A DNA stretch of 55,898 bases from Paenibacillus sp. NEAU-GSW1 (GCF_009737085.1 NZ_WOVL01000032.1:1-55898), one strand, 5' to 3'. Shown: positions 24,735 to 33,262, counted from the first letter of the stretch. Program-made: numbers and translations. Notes: generated by a model not told the origin, from the letters alone.

Positions 24735-25283
24735 TCATTTGCGGTGAGCAAACTGAAAAACGAGCATTTCCTCATGTCCCGTTTCGTCTCTGCTCCTCAC
24801 TTCTTCCGTCACTTCATCCGTCGCACACGCCTTCAGCGTCCTTCGCCAAAATTGAATGGCGCGCCCGTTCCGTTCCGTCGGATTCGTATGCACTTCCCAA
24901 TGTCCCGGCATGTCGCCGATCAACTGCTGCACAACCTGCTTCCCGATCCCCTTGCCGCGATAATAACGCAATAGAAAGAACTCATTCATATAATAGTCGA
25001 TAAAGTCGGGGCAGGGCATGTACGGCGCAGTAGCTACAAAAGCAAGACCTGCCGGAAGCCCATCTACCTTAATGAGATAGGGGAAAAGAACGCCCGGATG
25101 CTCCCACCACACATCGAAAATAAGATTCTGCTCGCTTAACGTGCGCGTTTCATTTTCCTCAAATACGCCGTACCGATTCGTTCTGCGCTCCCATACCTCC
25201 GACAAATCGTGCAAATAAAGCGGATAGATATTGTTGATGATATATTTATCTTCCTGGCTGCACAGCTGAACTTCTACTCTCAT
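24735..25283 (-). CDS. GNAT-family N-acetyltransferase
   Basis: 182-residue acetyltransferase-like protein. The acetyl-CoA binding motif is FFLLRYYRGKGIGKQVVQQLIG (the R/Q-x-x-G-x-G/A signature being RGKGIG), followed by WEVHTNPTERNGRAIQFWRRTL, typical of the GNAT motif B region. The substrate is unknown. The frame is open to 25379, but the extra 32 residues are hydrophobic and Arg-rich and unlike the family. ATG 25283 with AAAGGCGG upstream is preferred. Confidence 0.82.
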   Translation of the reverse strand: MRVEVQLCSQEDKYIINNIYPLYLHDLSEVWERRTNRYGVFEENETRTLSEQNLIFDVWWEHPGVLFPYLIKVDGLPAGLAFVATAPYMPCPDFIDYYMNEFFLLRYYRGKGIGKQVVQQLIGDMPGHWEVHTNPTERNGRAIQFWRRTLKACATDEVTEEVRSRDETGHEEMLVFQFAHRK

Positions 25284-25386
25284 AAAGGATCGCCGCCTTT
25301 CGATTAGAGGACCGCGACGCAATCCCCGTGTATGTAATGAAAGTATAGCGGTGAGCACGAGTAAAAAATAGGCAAACAATGCTTAT

Positions 25387-25421
25387 AAAAAAACTCGCGC
25401 TGCCTGTCGGCCAAACGCGAG
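25387..25421 (-). terminator. Terminator of the CD3324-family gene
   Basis: CTCGCG and CGCGAG are separated by a 16-nt loop. On the minus strand the stem is followed by seven T. It starts 8 bp after the stop codon. Confidence 0.8.
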
Positions 25422-25428
25422 CTCTTCG

Positions 25429-25698
25429 TTACTTTTTCTTTTTGTAGACGATCTTCTTAACGCTTTCCTCAGACAAACAATAGAAGTCCGAGAGCTGCTC
25501 CAGGCTGACGCCCTTGTGGAACCTTGCTTTCATCTCGGCGTTTCGCTGCAGCAGATAGTCCCGATACCCGGATGCTTGTCCCCACTTCCTTCTGCCGCCT
25601 TCTGGAGAGGGAATGTAGAGCACGCTGCCCTGTATATATTTTTGCACTTCTTGCAGTAACGGTTCAGGTAAAATGTCGCTTGCGGATACATATTTCAT
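25429..25698 (-). CDS. CD3324-family small DNA-binding-like protein
   Basis: 89-residue protein with the CD3324 family pattern: MKYVSASDILPEPLLQEVQ, YIQGSVLYIPSPEGGRRKWG, then a basic helix and a C-terminal helix-turn-helix (VSLEQLSDFYCLSEESVKKIVYKKKK). Such proteins resemble the Mor/C-type activator helix-turn-helix and are probably regulators, although no target is known. The start ATG at 25698 has AAGGGG nine bases upstream; a longer frame begins at 25719. Monocistronic. Confidence 0.82.
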   Translation of the reverse strand: MKYVSASDILPEPLLQEVQKYIQGSVLYIPSPEGGRRKWGQASGYRDYLLQRNAEMKARFHKGVSLEQLSDFYCLSEESVKKIVYKKKK

Positions 25699-26053
25699 TC
25701 GGCTTCGCCCCTTCATCATCTATTGGAGATGGCAAGGTTGCAAAGCCTGTATAGCAAACGTGCTTCCGGTCTACTTACGCGGTCAAATTGTAAGGCTCCA
25801 TGCAAATAACCGCTTGTGTTTGCCACACAGACTTTGCATGGAGCGAAGATGGAAACTGTGCATCGCCAAATGCTTCGGACGAGCTTCCGCCATTGTGATT
25901 ACTCCTCTCTAAAAACAACGCTTTCTGCTGCATTCGATAGGAGGAAATTAAATTCCTCTGTCTAAGCTTACACAAAGGGCAACCGAGGTTTCAATATAAT
26001 ACAGATTTCCCCATGACGAGATGAATATATAGGATGTTGCAGCAGGAACGAAT
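25699..26053. other. Intergenic region with a 12-bp inverted repeat
   Basis: 355 bp without a supported gene. GCTCCATGCAAA (25795-25806) and TTTGCATGGAGC (25833-25844) form a perfect inverted repeat, and GTGT/ACAC inside it can pair as well. There is no T-run, so it is not a standard terminator. It may mark the 3' end of the DUF2804 transcript or be a protein-binding site. Confidence 0.5.
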
Positions 26054-27070
26054 CTACCACCTCGCCGAATGATCCTCGGCCCACCCGAGCAGCCCGTTAA
26101 TCGCCGCTCTCTCGCCGTCATCGAGCTCAACATGTCCATCGAAATGGCCGATCATCTGGTGCACCTCCGACTGGATAATTATCGCTCTAGTCGCAGCAAC
26201 ACGTTCGAAAAGCGGCGTGAACGTCAGCGCTACACGGTCGGACTGCTCCGTCCGCAAAGTCCACGGCCGCATATAGTCTGCTTGATCGTATGTCCAAATG
26301 ATGTTCTCGTGCTGCTTATGCAGCCGTCCGTTTACGAGAACGCCATTCTCGTTCTGGCCGGTGCCATCGGTCCATTGACCGCCGAAATTCAAGCCGATAA
26401 GCCGGCCCTCCGAGCTGCCCGAAGCGGCAGCCCAATTCCAAGTGGACTGATACGGCCAAATCCCCCTTCCGAAATCCAAGCAGCCATACGAGTCGCTGAC
26501 GCTGAATGTGTAAGCGCGATTCCCCCATGCAACGTTCCCTGACGCAGGCAATGCAGGCTGCTTTGACGTAAATTGGAATCGGTCGCGGCTCCACGGTACA
26601 ACGACGTTCAACGACTCATACCCCTCCGGGCGCATGACCCTTACATCTGCTTCGAACCGATCGCCCGCCCGGCCGAAATCCTTCCAAGAGACGGTTATGC
26701 GCGTACCGTCACCCGTTTCCTCGAACTTTAAGCTCGCCTTTTTCCCCGAAACACTGACCGTCGACGCAACGTCCTCAGGCATATGGCAGCCAACGCCCAG
26801 CGGGATAAGCCATGTTTCCTCAGCGAACTGCTTCGTCTTCAGATCGAGAACGTAGACAAACATGACCGCCGCGTAATCCAAGTGCGATATCGTCGCAGAA
26901 AACAACAACTCCGGGCCCGTAACGCACCAATAGTTCCATTTTTTCTTGCGAAGCAGGTTCCCCTTCACGTTGCAGCGAACCAGCGGATGCCTCGACCAAC
27001 CGACACTGTCGTTCGCGAGCTCTCCCCTCTCATTGCATAGGGAGACGGGCATTACGATCTCTTTTGCCAC
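26054..27070 (-). CDS. DUF2804-family protein
   Basis: 338-residue soluble protein matching DUF2804. It has the opening pattern PVSLCNERGELANDSVGWSRHPLVRCN, KKWNYWCVTGPELLFSATISHLDYAAVMFVYVLD, the central SYGCLDFGRGIWPYQSTWNWAAASG and the C-terminal VHQMIGHFDGHVELDDGE. The family is widespread in Bacillales and actinobacteria and has no established function; its fold is probably all-beta. Translation starts at GTG 27070 with AAAGGGG upstream. It lies downstream of the alpha/beta hydrolase gene (58 bp gap). Confidence 0.85.
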   Translation of the reverse strand: MAKEIVMPVSLCNERGELANDSVGWSRHPLVRCNVKGNLLRKKKWNYWCVTGPELLFSATISHLDYAAVMFVYVLDLKTKQFAEETWLIPLGVGCHMPEDVASTVSVSGKKASLKFEETGDGTRITVSWKDFGRAGDRFEADVRVMRPEGYESLNVVVPWSRDRFQFTSKQPALPASGNVAWGNRAYTFSVSDSYGCLDFGRGIWPYQSTWNWAAASGSSEGRLIGLNFGGQWTDGTGQNENGVLVNGRLHKQHENIIWTYDQADYMRPWTLRTEQSDRVALTFTPLFERVAATRAIIIQSEVHQMIGHFDGHVELDDGERAAINGLLGWAEDHSARW

Positions 27071-27128
27071 TGTATTGAAACCCCTTTCATCACGCGGCGG
27101 TTACTCCGTGAAAACAACCAATGTACTA

Positions 27129-28004
27129 TTATAAACCATCCGTCATAGATCTTTCTATTAACCACTTTACGGAATGCTCATAGGCATGCTCGTTTGCCAA
27201 CAGCCCGTCATGATCAGCTCCAGAGACGATGTGAAACTGTGCTTGAGTATATGCGCCCAGTACTTCCCCATAACGATCCGCATAGAAGGCCTCGTCTTCC
27301 GCTCCGACAATAACAAGAGTCGGCTTCGTCAGCTTCGCCAAATCACTTTTGTACTTCATTGGCGAGCGAGACAGCAAAAGCCGAAAACTGAGCTTATCAG
27401 CCATTCCGTCATGCAGCTCCTCCGGCCGCTTGTAAAATTCCATGACGGGAAGCCCGTGCCAGCCTTTGATTCCGATCGAATTCAGCATGCTGAGAAGAAT
27501 CACTTTTCCTATATGCAGCTTGCGATGCCCTTCGGCTGGACGTTCAGTCGGATTTCCCGGACCCAGGAACGGCGCCAGCAGCAAATAGGAGTCTGCGTAA
27601 TCGGCATATCTGCTTCCGGCGAAGCGTATCGCTGTTCCGCCGCCCGCTGAATGCCCGGCCATCACAATTCGTCTGATAGCAGGGAACTTGCCTTTTATAT
27701 ACTGGATGAAATCCGCAAGATCATCCTCCACTTGACCCATATAGTCGATATCGCCGAGTCTTTCGGATTGAGGGCCATAACCTCGAAGGTCAGGCGTGAA
27801 AACGTGAGCAAGACCTGCCGACGAAATCTTTTGAGCATAAGGGTATAAGTACTTGCTGTCCTCCGATATGCCATGAAGAAGGATGATAGCCGTCGCTGTT
27901 TGATCGGCGCCAGGGTAACACCTGTAATAAAGCTCGCTCCCGTTGCGGGTCGCATAGGGCTGCAGCTCAGGCACTGGATATTGGGATGGATTGATATAAG
28001 CCAA
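27129..28004 (-). CDS. Alpha/beta hydrolase (monoacylglycerol lipase-like)
   Basis: 291-residue serine hydrolase. ILLHGISEDSKYL carries the oxyanion HG motif. GHSAGGG carries the nucleophile Ser, IVGAEDEAF the acid Asp/Glu position and GADHDGLL the catalytic His. The sequence DLRGYGPQSERLGDIDYMGQ is typical of YtpA/monoglyceride-lipase-like hydrolases. The preferred start is TTG 28004, because GGAGGAG lies eight bases before it; the open frame extends to 28037. It is 47 bp downstream of the Crp-type regulator and may be co-transcribed. Confidence 0.8.
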   Translation of the reverse strand: MAYINPSQYPVPELQPYATRNGSELYYRCYPGADQTATAIILLHGISEDSKYLYPYAQKISSAGLAHVFTPDLRGYGPQSERLGDIDYMGQVEDDLADFIQYIKGKFPAIRRIVMAGHSAGGGTAIRFAGSRYADYADSYLLLAPFLGPGNPTERPAEGHRKLHIGKVILLSMLNSIGIKGWHGLPVMEFYKRPEELHDGMADKLSFRLLLSRSPMKYKSDLAKLTKPTLVIVGAEDEAFYADRYGEVLGAYTQAQFHIVSGADHDGLLANEHAYEHSVKWLIERSMTDGL

Positions 28005-28051
28005 GCGATTCTCCTCCAATCTGTAACATGTGAGCAAGACGAAAAATTTCT

Positions 28052-28750
28052 TTACGCTCTTTCCATCGCCATGAATAACAATTCCGGCTGGACGGACATC
28101 GGACTTCGCACTCCTTTTCTGCTGATCAGGCCTTCGGACATAAATCCGCTTAATTGTTCCGATACGGTTTCACGAATGCACCCCGCCATACTAGCCAATT
28201 CTTGATGCGTAATCTTAACCTCCAGCTGAATCCAGCCCTGATCCGGATCGGTCCTTCTCCCAAATTTTTGCGATAATTGATAGAGAAGATACAGCAGTCT
28301 TTTTCGAATGCTTCCGTAAGCCATCAGCTCGAGCATTTCCTCAACCTCCTTCAAGCGTGAAGCTGTCATCTCGATAAATTTCAACCCAAGCTCCGGGTAC
28401 TCCTTTATAATCGCTTCAAATTGGGCTGTCTCTAAGGTGCAAATAACGGAATCCTCTATCGTTTCTGCATACAAATCTTGCGAACCGGCTGTAAACGACC
28501 CTACTTGGCCGAAAATATTGCCCTCGCCCAATAAGTCGACCGTCAGCTCTTTTCCCGACTTCGAAAGCTTATACAGCCGGACCTTTCCCGACTTGACTAG
28601 AAACAAACGCTTTTGAGGCATGTAAGGCGAGGCGATAATCGTTTTTCTTTTTACCGTATTCATCGGAGTATGGGGCTCCAGATGATGCAATTGTTCCAAT
28701 TCCAAGCCGTTGAACAGTTGAATCCGCGATAAATATTTCATTTTATCCAA
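28052..28750 (-). CDS. Crp/Fnr-family transcriptional regulator
   Basis: 232-residue regulator. The N-terminal cyclic-nucleotide-binding-like beta barrel spans about 10-125 (LFLVKSGKVRLYKLSKSGKELTVDLLGEGNIFGQVGSF). A dimerisation helix follows, and the C-terminal winged helix-turn-helix spans 165-225 (VKITHQELASMAGCIRETVSEQLSGFMSEGLISRKG). The recognition helix has RETVSEQL, retaining the Arg-Glu pair typical of proteins that read TGTGA-like half-sites. No N-terminal Fe-S cysteines are seen, so an oxygen-sensing Fnr role is unlikely. The start is TTG 28750 or ATG 28741. A matching operator lies between it and the divergent DoxX-like gene. Confidence 0.87.
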   Translation of the reverse strand: MDKMKYLSRIQLFNGLELEQLHHLEPHTPMNTVKRKTIIASPYMPQKRLFLVKSGKVRLYKLSKSGKELTVDLLGEGNIFGQVGSFTAGSQDLYAETIEDSVICTLETAQFEAIIKEYPELGLKFIEMTASRLKEVEEMLELMAYGSIRKRLLYLLYQLSQKFGRRTDPDQGWIQLEVKITHQELASMAGCIRETVSEQLSGFMSEGLISRKGVRSPMSVQPELLFMAMERA

Positions 28751-28775
28751 GCAAACTCTCTCCCGGCACCGATTT

Positions 28776-28818
28776 TGTAGTCTGGCCTACATTCGCGATG
28801 GAAATCTCAGGCTATACT
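28776..28818 (+). promoter_or_regulatory. Crp-type operator and -10 box of the DoxX-like gene
   Basis: TGTAG-N6-CTACA (28776-28791) is a perfect inverted repeat with the 6-bp spacing of Crp-family sites. TATACT at 28813-28818 is a good -10 element without a -35 element. With the start point about seven bases later, the operator centre falls at about -41.5, the classical class II activation position. The adjacent Crp-type protein is the likely activator. Confidence 0.6.
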
Positions 28819-28857
28819 CTATTACTAACAAACATAATTATGAAGGAGAGTGCCCTA

Positions 28858-29199
28858 ATGAGCACGATTGCAATAGTCGCGCAAAGCCTCTTAATCTTGA
28901 TGTTTGCCTTCTCTGCAAGCATTAAGTTTTTACGGACAAAAACAATGATTCAGCACTGGAAGGAATATCATTACCCCTTCTGGTTTATGTATGCGACCGC
29001 TGCGCTTGAGACGCTTGGCATGCTAGGAATAGTGGCGGGATTCTGGAACGCAGACCTTCTAAAATATGCTTCCGCTCTGCTTGCGTTGCTTATGCTAGGC
29101 GCCATTCATGCCCATTTGTTCAGAGCCAGGCATAACCCTTTGATGGCAATTAATGCACTGCTCATGCTAGTTCTTTCTATCTTTATGATCATAATGTAA
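28858..29199 (+). CDS. DoxX-like small membrane protein
   Basis: 113-residue protein with four hydrophobic segments. Features are FAFSASIKFLRTKTMIQHWKEYHYP, YATAALETLGMLGIVAGF and AIHAHLFRARHNPLM, the pattern of DoxX-like family proteins. A longer frame begins at 28798, but GAAGGAGAG seven bases before the ATG at 28858 fixes the start. It is probably activated by the divergent Crp-type regulator. Function unknown. The convergent AraC gene ends only 10 bp away, with no terminator between. Confidence 0.78.
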   Translation: MSTIAIVAQSLLILMFAFSASIKFLRTKTMIQHWKEYHYPFWFMYATAALETLGMLGIVAGFWNADLLKYASALLALLMLGAIHAHLFRARHNPLMAINALLMLVLSIFMIIM

Positions 29200-29209
29200 C
29201 TCAACGCCG

Positions 29210-30475
29210 CTACTCCCTGTCAGGCTCAATTTTCTTTTGCGCAGGACGCCGTTCGGCATGCCGATAGGCTTTCGGCGTAATGCCTTGCCATTTTTTGAAC
29301 ACCTTGTTGAAATAGCTCTGGTCATTAAAGTTCAGCCATGCCGCAATATCGGTAATCGAATCGTCGGTCAGCGCGAGCAAATTTTTCGCTTCCTCGACCC
29401 GCTCGCGCTGGACGTAATCGGAGAAGGTCAATCCAACCTCCTTCTTGAACAGGCTCGACAAATAGCTAGGGCTTAAATTGATGCGTTCAGCCAGCCCGTC
29501 GAGCGTAACGTCGCTGTACAAACGATTGGCGATCTCGCGCAAACAGTCTTGTACGGCAGGCGAATAATGGCCGCGGCGAACTTCCGCCACCCTGTCCACA
29601 AAGTCGAACATCGCCTCCATCATAACGGCAACAACCGCATGCAGATCGCCCTTTTCCTCCAGCTGCTGGATATAGAAATCGCTCAACACAAACGCATCTT
29701 CCTCATGCATGCCGCCTTCTATCGCCGCCCGGCAAATGAGGGCAATTCCCGTAATCATTAAGTTCTTCTCGCTGCGCAGCCGGCTCCCTTTGGCCAGCAC
29801 GCCAAACTCGTCCTCGCCGATGATCGATTCCATAACGAATGTCCGGAGCTGCTCCTTCTTCCCCGAGCGTATGTAGTGAAGCAGAACCCGCTCATGCGAC
29901 AGGTTCGTATGCAGCATCCCGCTTCGGCGGCTTCGGGACAGCTCGGCGTCAGGCTCCGGCTGGTCCGTATCCGGCTGCGGCAAGGGCAAGCCCTCAATCT
30001 GCAAATTCGCCGACGGATCGACGAGCTGGCGGCGTATCGCATAATGAATCATTAAGCTCACCGCTCTGGCCCGCTCTGGATCGAGCAGCGGAACGGCTTC
30101 GTACAATTCAAGCAGCCGGCCTCGGTTGCCCGCATGTATCGTCTCCATCGTCTCGGACCATTGGCCGTCACGCAGCGCTTCATGCAAATACGGTCCAACG
30201 ACAATCGTGCCGACAAACCGGCCTTCCTCCCATGCGTTGACGAAGCCATACTGGAGGCCCGTGCGGGAAAAATGGCCCGGCTTATCCGGTGCGTACATCG
30301 AATAAGCGTAACCGGCAAGCTGTTCCCGAATCGCCGCGAAGTACGGGTTGGAGCGCAGCGAATGCGCGGCGTATTCCGATTCTATCTTCCGCTCAGGATG
30401 TACAACAAAGACCGGCAATTGAAGAACGGCATAGAGCATTCGGCCAAAAACAGCCAGCTCTGACAGCGTATTCAT
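29210..30475 (-). CDS. AraC-family regulator with a large N-terminal sensor
   Basis: 421-residue regulator. Residues 1-310 form a sensor region of the type found in AraC regulators of Paenibacillus carbohydrate loci (no membrane segment, no receiver Asp motif). Residues 315-415 hold the AraC double helix-turn-helix (VTLDGLAERINLSPSYLSSLFKKEVGLTFSDYVQ and SITDIAAWLNFNDQSYFNKVFKKWQGITPKAYR). ATG 30475 follows CCGGAGGTACTT and is preferred over a start at 30508. It is divergent from two SDR genes, which are its likely targets. Confidence 0.85.
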   Translation of the reverse strand: MNTLSELAVFGRMLYAVLQLPVFVVHPERKIESEYAAHSLRSNPYFAAIREQLAGYAYSMYAPDKPGHFSRTGLQYGFVNAWEEGRFVGTIVVGPYLHEALRDGQWSETMETIHAGNRGRLLELYEAVPLLDPERARAVSLMIHYAIRRQLVDPSANLQIEGLPLPQPDTDQPEPDAELSRSRRSGMLHTNLSHERVLLHYIRSGKKEQLRTFVMESIIGEDEFGVLAKGSRLRSEKNLMITGIALICRAAIEGGMHEEDAFVLSDFYIQQLEEKGDLHAVVAVMMEAMFDFVDRVAEVRRGHYSPAVQDCLREIANRLYSDVTLDGLAERINLSPSYLSSLFKKEVGLTFSDYVQRERVEEAKNLLALTDDSITDIAAWLNFNDQSYFNKVFKKWQGITPKAYRHAERRPAQKKIEPDRE

Positions 30476-30557
30476 AAGTACCTCCGGAAGGATGCAATTG
30501 TGACTCAATAGGATGTTAAAAAAGTACTACAATTCGTGAATAAACACAATTATCAGC

Positions 30558-30574
30558 TGTGAAAGCGTATTACA
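30558..30574 (+). promoter_or_regulatory. Possible catabolite-responsive (cre-like) dyad
   Basis: TGTGAAAGCGTATTACA is a partly symmetric 17-bp sequence resembling a CcpA cre site, but it departs from consensus by at least one position. It lies 57 bp before the first SDR gene. Alternatively it is the site of the divergent AraC regulator. Confidence 0.25.
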
Positions 30575-30630
30575 CTGATGTTGCAGATGAACAACACATC
30601 TGTAACCACTCTGGAAAGGAATGACGCAGC

Positions 30631-31386
30631 ATGCTAGATAATAAAATTGCAGTCGTTACTGGCGCCGGAAGCGGCATTGGCCGCGCAACCAGCTTAAAGA
30701 TGGCAGGATATGGAGCAAAAATTGTCGCCGTCGATTTCAACGCAGCAGCCGGAGAGGAAACCGTTCGACTGATTCAAGAACAGAACGGCGAAGCGGTTTT
30801 CGTCCAAGCCGACGTATCGAAGACGGAGGATGTTCAACGTTATGTAAAGGCCGCAGTTGATGCTTACGGCCGTATCGATATATTTTTCAATAATGCAGGG
30901 GTTGTACAGAAATTCTCGAAACTTGCGGACATTGACGAGAACGAGTTCGATCGAATTATGAGCGTCAATGTGCGGGGTGTCTTCCTGGGCATGAAATACG
31001 TTCTTCAAGTAATGGAGAAGCAGGAAAGCGGCACGATTATCAACACCGCTTCTACGGCAGGAGTAAAAAGCGAGCACAGCGCATCCGCCTATTCCGCAAG
31101 CAAGCATGCGGTAGTCGGCCTGACGAAGGGCGCGGCGATGGAATATGTGAAAAAAGGCATTCGCGTCAACGGCATTTGCCCGGGCGGCGTCGAGACCGCA
31201 TTGACGAAAAGCGTAGAGCAGGCGTTTATGTCCGGCGGCTATGTACCTGAGGAAGTCGGCAATATGCGCATGGGCCGCTATGCGCAGCCGGATGAATTGG
31301 CGGAAGTCGTCTCGTTCCTCGCTTCCGATCGCGCCAGCTACATGACGGGCTCTATCGTGCTGGTCGACGGCGGTCTTACGCTCTAA
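30631..31386 (+). CDS. Short-chain dehydrogenase/reductase (first of two)
   Basis: 251-residue NAD(P)-dependent classical SDR. The TGAGSGIGR nucleotide-binding motif lies at 10-18 (TGxxxGxG). VDFN (36-39) after the second strand suggests NAD preference. NNAGVV is at about 89-94, the catalytic Ser is in NTASTAGV, and YSASK holds Tyr and Lys. The C-terminus SYMTGSIVLVDGGLTL is typical. GGAAAGGAATGACGC precedes the ATG. The substrate, probably a sugar or polyol, is unknown. It is followed 42 bp later by a second SDR gene. Confidence 0.92.
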   Translation: MLDNKIAVVTGAGSGIGRATSLKMAGYGAKIVAVDFNAAAGEETVRLIQEQNGEAVFVQADVSKTEDVQRYVKAAVDAYGRIDIFFNNAGVVQKFSKLADIDENEFDRIMSVNVRGVFLGMKYVLQVMEKQESGTIINTASTAGVKSEHSASAYSASKHAVVGLTKGAAMEYVKKGIRVNGICPGGVETALTKSVEQAFMSGGYVPEEVGNMRMGRYAQPDELAEVVSFLASDRASYMTGSIVLVDGGLTL

Positions 31387-31428
31387 CTTATATACAACAG
31401 GATAACCAACATGGAAAGGGGCATATGC

Positions 31429-32178
31429 ATGAAACTTCAAGACAGAGTAGCGATTGTAACCGGAGGTGCCTCCGGCATCGGCCGCGGCGTTGCGCATGCA
31501 ATGGCTAAGGAAGGCGCGAAAGTCGTCATCGTAGACGTTAACGAAGAACAGGGTCTGGCTACCGAGCAAGAATTGAACGCCATCGGCCAAGGGAAATTCA
31601 TTAAAGCGAATATTTCCGATTCTTCCGAGCTGAAACGCATCGTAGAGGAAACGGTACAAGCCTACGGAAAGATCAACGTTCTTGTCAACAACGCGCATGT
31701 CTCCAAACAAGTGATGTTTGTGGACACGACGCCGGAAGATTTGGCGCTATCGTTTAATACCAGCTTCTATCCGACCTTTACCTTGATGCAGCTTTGCTAT
31801 CCGTACTTGAAAGAAACGAAGGGCGCGGTCATCAACTTCGCCTCCGGCGCAGGACTAAGCGGCATGCCGACGCAGGCGGCTTACGGTTCGGCGAAGGAAG
31901 CTATCCGCGGCTTGTCGCGCGTAGTCGCTAACGAATGGGGCGTCGACGGCATCAACGTCAATTGCATTAGCCCGATCGCCAATTCGCCGGGCGTGCAGAA
32001 GTGGAGCCAGTACTTCCCTGCAGAATACGAAGCAATGGTAAACAATATTCCGCTGAAACGAGTCGGCGACTGCGAGAATGATATCGGCCGCATTGCCGTA
32101 TTCCTGGCCAGCGATGACTCCAGCTATATGACGGGCCAGACGCTGATGGCTGACGGCGGCTCCGTTATGCTGCGCTAA
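31429..32178 (+). CDS. Short-chain dehydrogenase/reductase (second of two)
   Basis: 249-residue classical SDR. TGGASGIGRG provides the cofactor motif (11-20), and VDVNEEQ suggests NAD. NNAHVSK replaces the usual NNAG, a less common variant. NFASGAGLSG carries the catalytic Ser and YGSAK the Tyr/Lys pair. The C-terminus is SYMTGQTLMADGGSVMLR. AAAGGGG before ATG 31429 decides the start; an ATG at 31411 would place the site inside the frame. The two SDRs are only distantly similar, so they probably catalyse different steps of one pathway. Confidence 0.9.
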   Translation: MKLQDRVAIVTGGASGIGRGVAHAMAKEGAKVVIVDVNEEQGLATEQELNAIGQGKFIKANISDSSELKRIVEETVQAYGKINVLVNNAHVSKQVMFVDTTPEDLALSFNTSFYPTFTLMQLCYPYLKETKGAVINFASGAGLSGMPTQAAYGSAKEAIRGLSRVVANEWGVDGINVNCISPIANSPGVQKWSQYFPAEYEAMVNNIPLKRVGDCENDIGRIAVFLASDDSSYMTGQTLMADGGSVMLR

Positions 32179-32204
32179 CCGAAACCGGATCCGTAAGGAG
32201 CAAG

Positions 32205-32242
32205 CCCTTCTGCCGCCAAATGGCGGCCGAGGGGTTTTTTTT
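32205..32242 (+). terminator. Terminator of the SDR operon
   Basis: CCCTT, GCCGCC, loop AAAT, GGCGGC and AGGGG form a strong stem with a small internal loop, followed by eight T. It lies 27 bp after the second SDR stop. Confidence 0.9.
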
Positions 32243-32842
32243 CTATCGCGGATTTTTAATTAGCACCGTTTGGATGACATGCCCGACTCCAGTATGAAGC
32301 CGGCCTTCTTCTCTCTTCTGTTCGCCGTAAAAGAAATGCAGCACCTCGCAGCCGCTCGTCCATGCCAGCACATCAGCTGGATGATAGAGCATGTCGGCCG
32401 TTCTGGGACCGCCGGTTTGGTAACGAAGCTGATCCTCCGAATAAACCTCCATAACGATAACACCGCCCGGCTTAACGACAGCAAGCAGCTTATCGAAGAC
32501 GTTTTTTTGCTCTGCTTTCGGAAAATGGCCAAAGATCATAAAAGCTCCGTCATACGCCTCTGAAGGCACCGCATCGTGCAGCAAGTCCTTCAGCTCTGTT
32601 TCCACCTTCACATGGAACCGTTCCGCAAGCTGCTCAGTCTTCTTCAAGCCGTTCTCCGCGTAATCCCATGCCGTAACCTGATACCCTTGGCGGGCCAAAT
32701 GCACGGCATTCCGGCCTTCACCCTCTGCAAAAGCGACGATCCGCTTCCCTTTGAAACGATCCGCTTGCTCGACGATAAACGCATTAGGCTCCTCGCCGTA
32801 TATATACTCGTTCATTCCGAATCTTTCATTCCACTGATTCAT
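32243..32842 (-). CDS. Class I SAM-dependent methyltransferase
   Basis: 199-residue soluble methyltransferase of the TehB-like group. SAM-binding motif I is IVAFAEGEGRNAVHLARQGY (the usual GxGxG is replaced by EGEGRN, common in this group), followed by VTAWDYAENGL with the acidic residue for ribose binding. YDGAFMIFGHFPKAEQ and LLAVVKPGGVIVMEVYS are motifs IV-VI. The acceptor is unknown. Its stop codon lies inside the T-run of the convergent SDR terminator. CTGGAGAGG lies upstream of the ATG. Confidence 0.86.
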   Translation of the reverse strand: MNQWNERFGMNEYIYGEEPNAFIVEQADRFKGKRIVAFAEGEGRNAVHLARQGYQVTAWDYAENGLKKTEQLAERFHVKVETELKDLLHDAVPSEAYDGAFMIFGHFPKAEQKNVFDKLLAVVKPGGVIVMEVYSEDQLRYQTGGPRTADMLYHPADVLAWTSGCEVLHFFYGEQKREEGRLHTGVGHVIQTVLIKNPR

Positions 32843-32903
32843 TTGGGTTCTATTCCTCTCCAGAATTTTGTTATTGGATGGTCACTTAGACGGACGCTGT
32901 TTT

Positions 32904-33233
32904 TTATCGTGCCGAAAGGTGACTGCCCCATGCCGCGAGCGACTCAATTACGGCACGAAGCTGCTGCCCTTCCTCCGTCAGCTCGTACTCGACCTTCGGC
33001 GGCAATACCGGATAGATCGTCTTCAGAATCAATCCCTTCTCCTCCAGCTCCTTCAGCCTTTGGGTAAGCACTTTCGGACTGATCTCCCCAAGCGAATAGC
33101 GCAATTCGCCAAACCTTTTCTTTCCCGACAGCAGATCGCGGATGATGAGAATCGTCCACTTCCCGTCCAATATATCCATCGCTCTCTTGACCGGACACTC
33201 ATCCGTGCAAGGGTTTTCCTTTATTTTCGCCAT
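32904..33233 (-). CDS. HxlR-family winged-helix regulator
   Basis: 109-residue MarR-like regulator of the HxlR family. The pattern CPVKRAMDILDGKWTILIIRDLLSGKKRFGELRYSLGEISPKVLTQRLKELEEKGLI is characteristic. Cys9 and Cys13 lie near the N-terminus; Cys13 sits where redox-sensing HxlR members (HypR, YodB type) have their sensor Cys, so response to quinones or disulfide stress is possible. The ATG follows GGGGTGAGAAC. It is divergent from the membrane protein gene at 33354. Confidence 0.88.
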   Translation of the reverse strand: MAKIKENPCTDECPVKRAMDILDGKWTILIIRDLLSGKKRFGELRYSLGEISPKVLTQRLKELEEKGLILKTIYPVLPPKVEYELTEEGQQLRAVIESLAAWGSHLSAR

Positions 33234-33262
33234 GTTCTCACCCCGTAAACTTCAAAATCGAA

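Noticed and set aside
24708..25003. Two plus-strand frames of about 90 codons at the 3' end of the acetyltransferase gene
   Set aside because: Antisense to the acetyltransferase gene and rich in Arg, Pro and His, typical of shadow reading.
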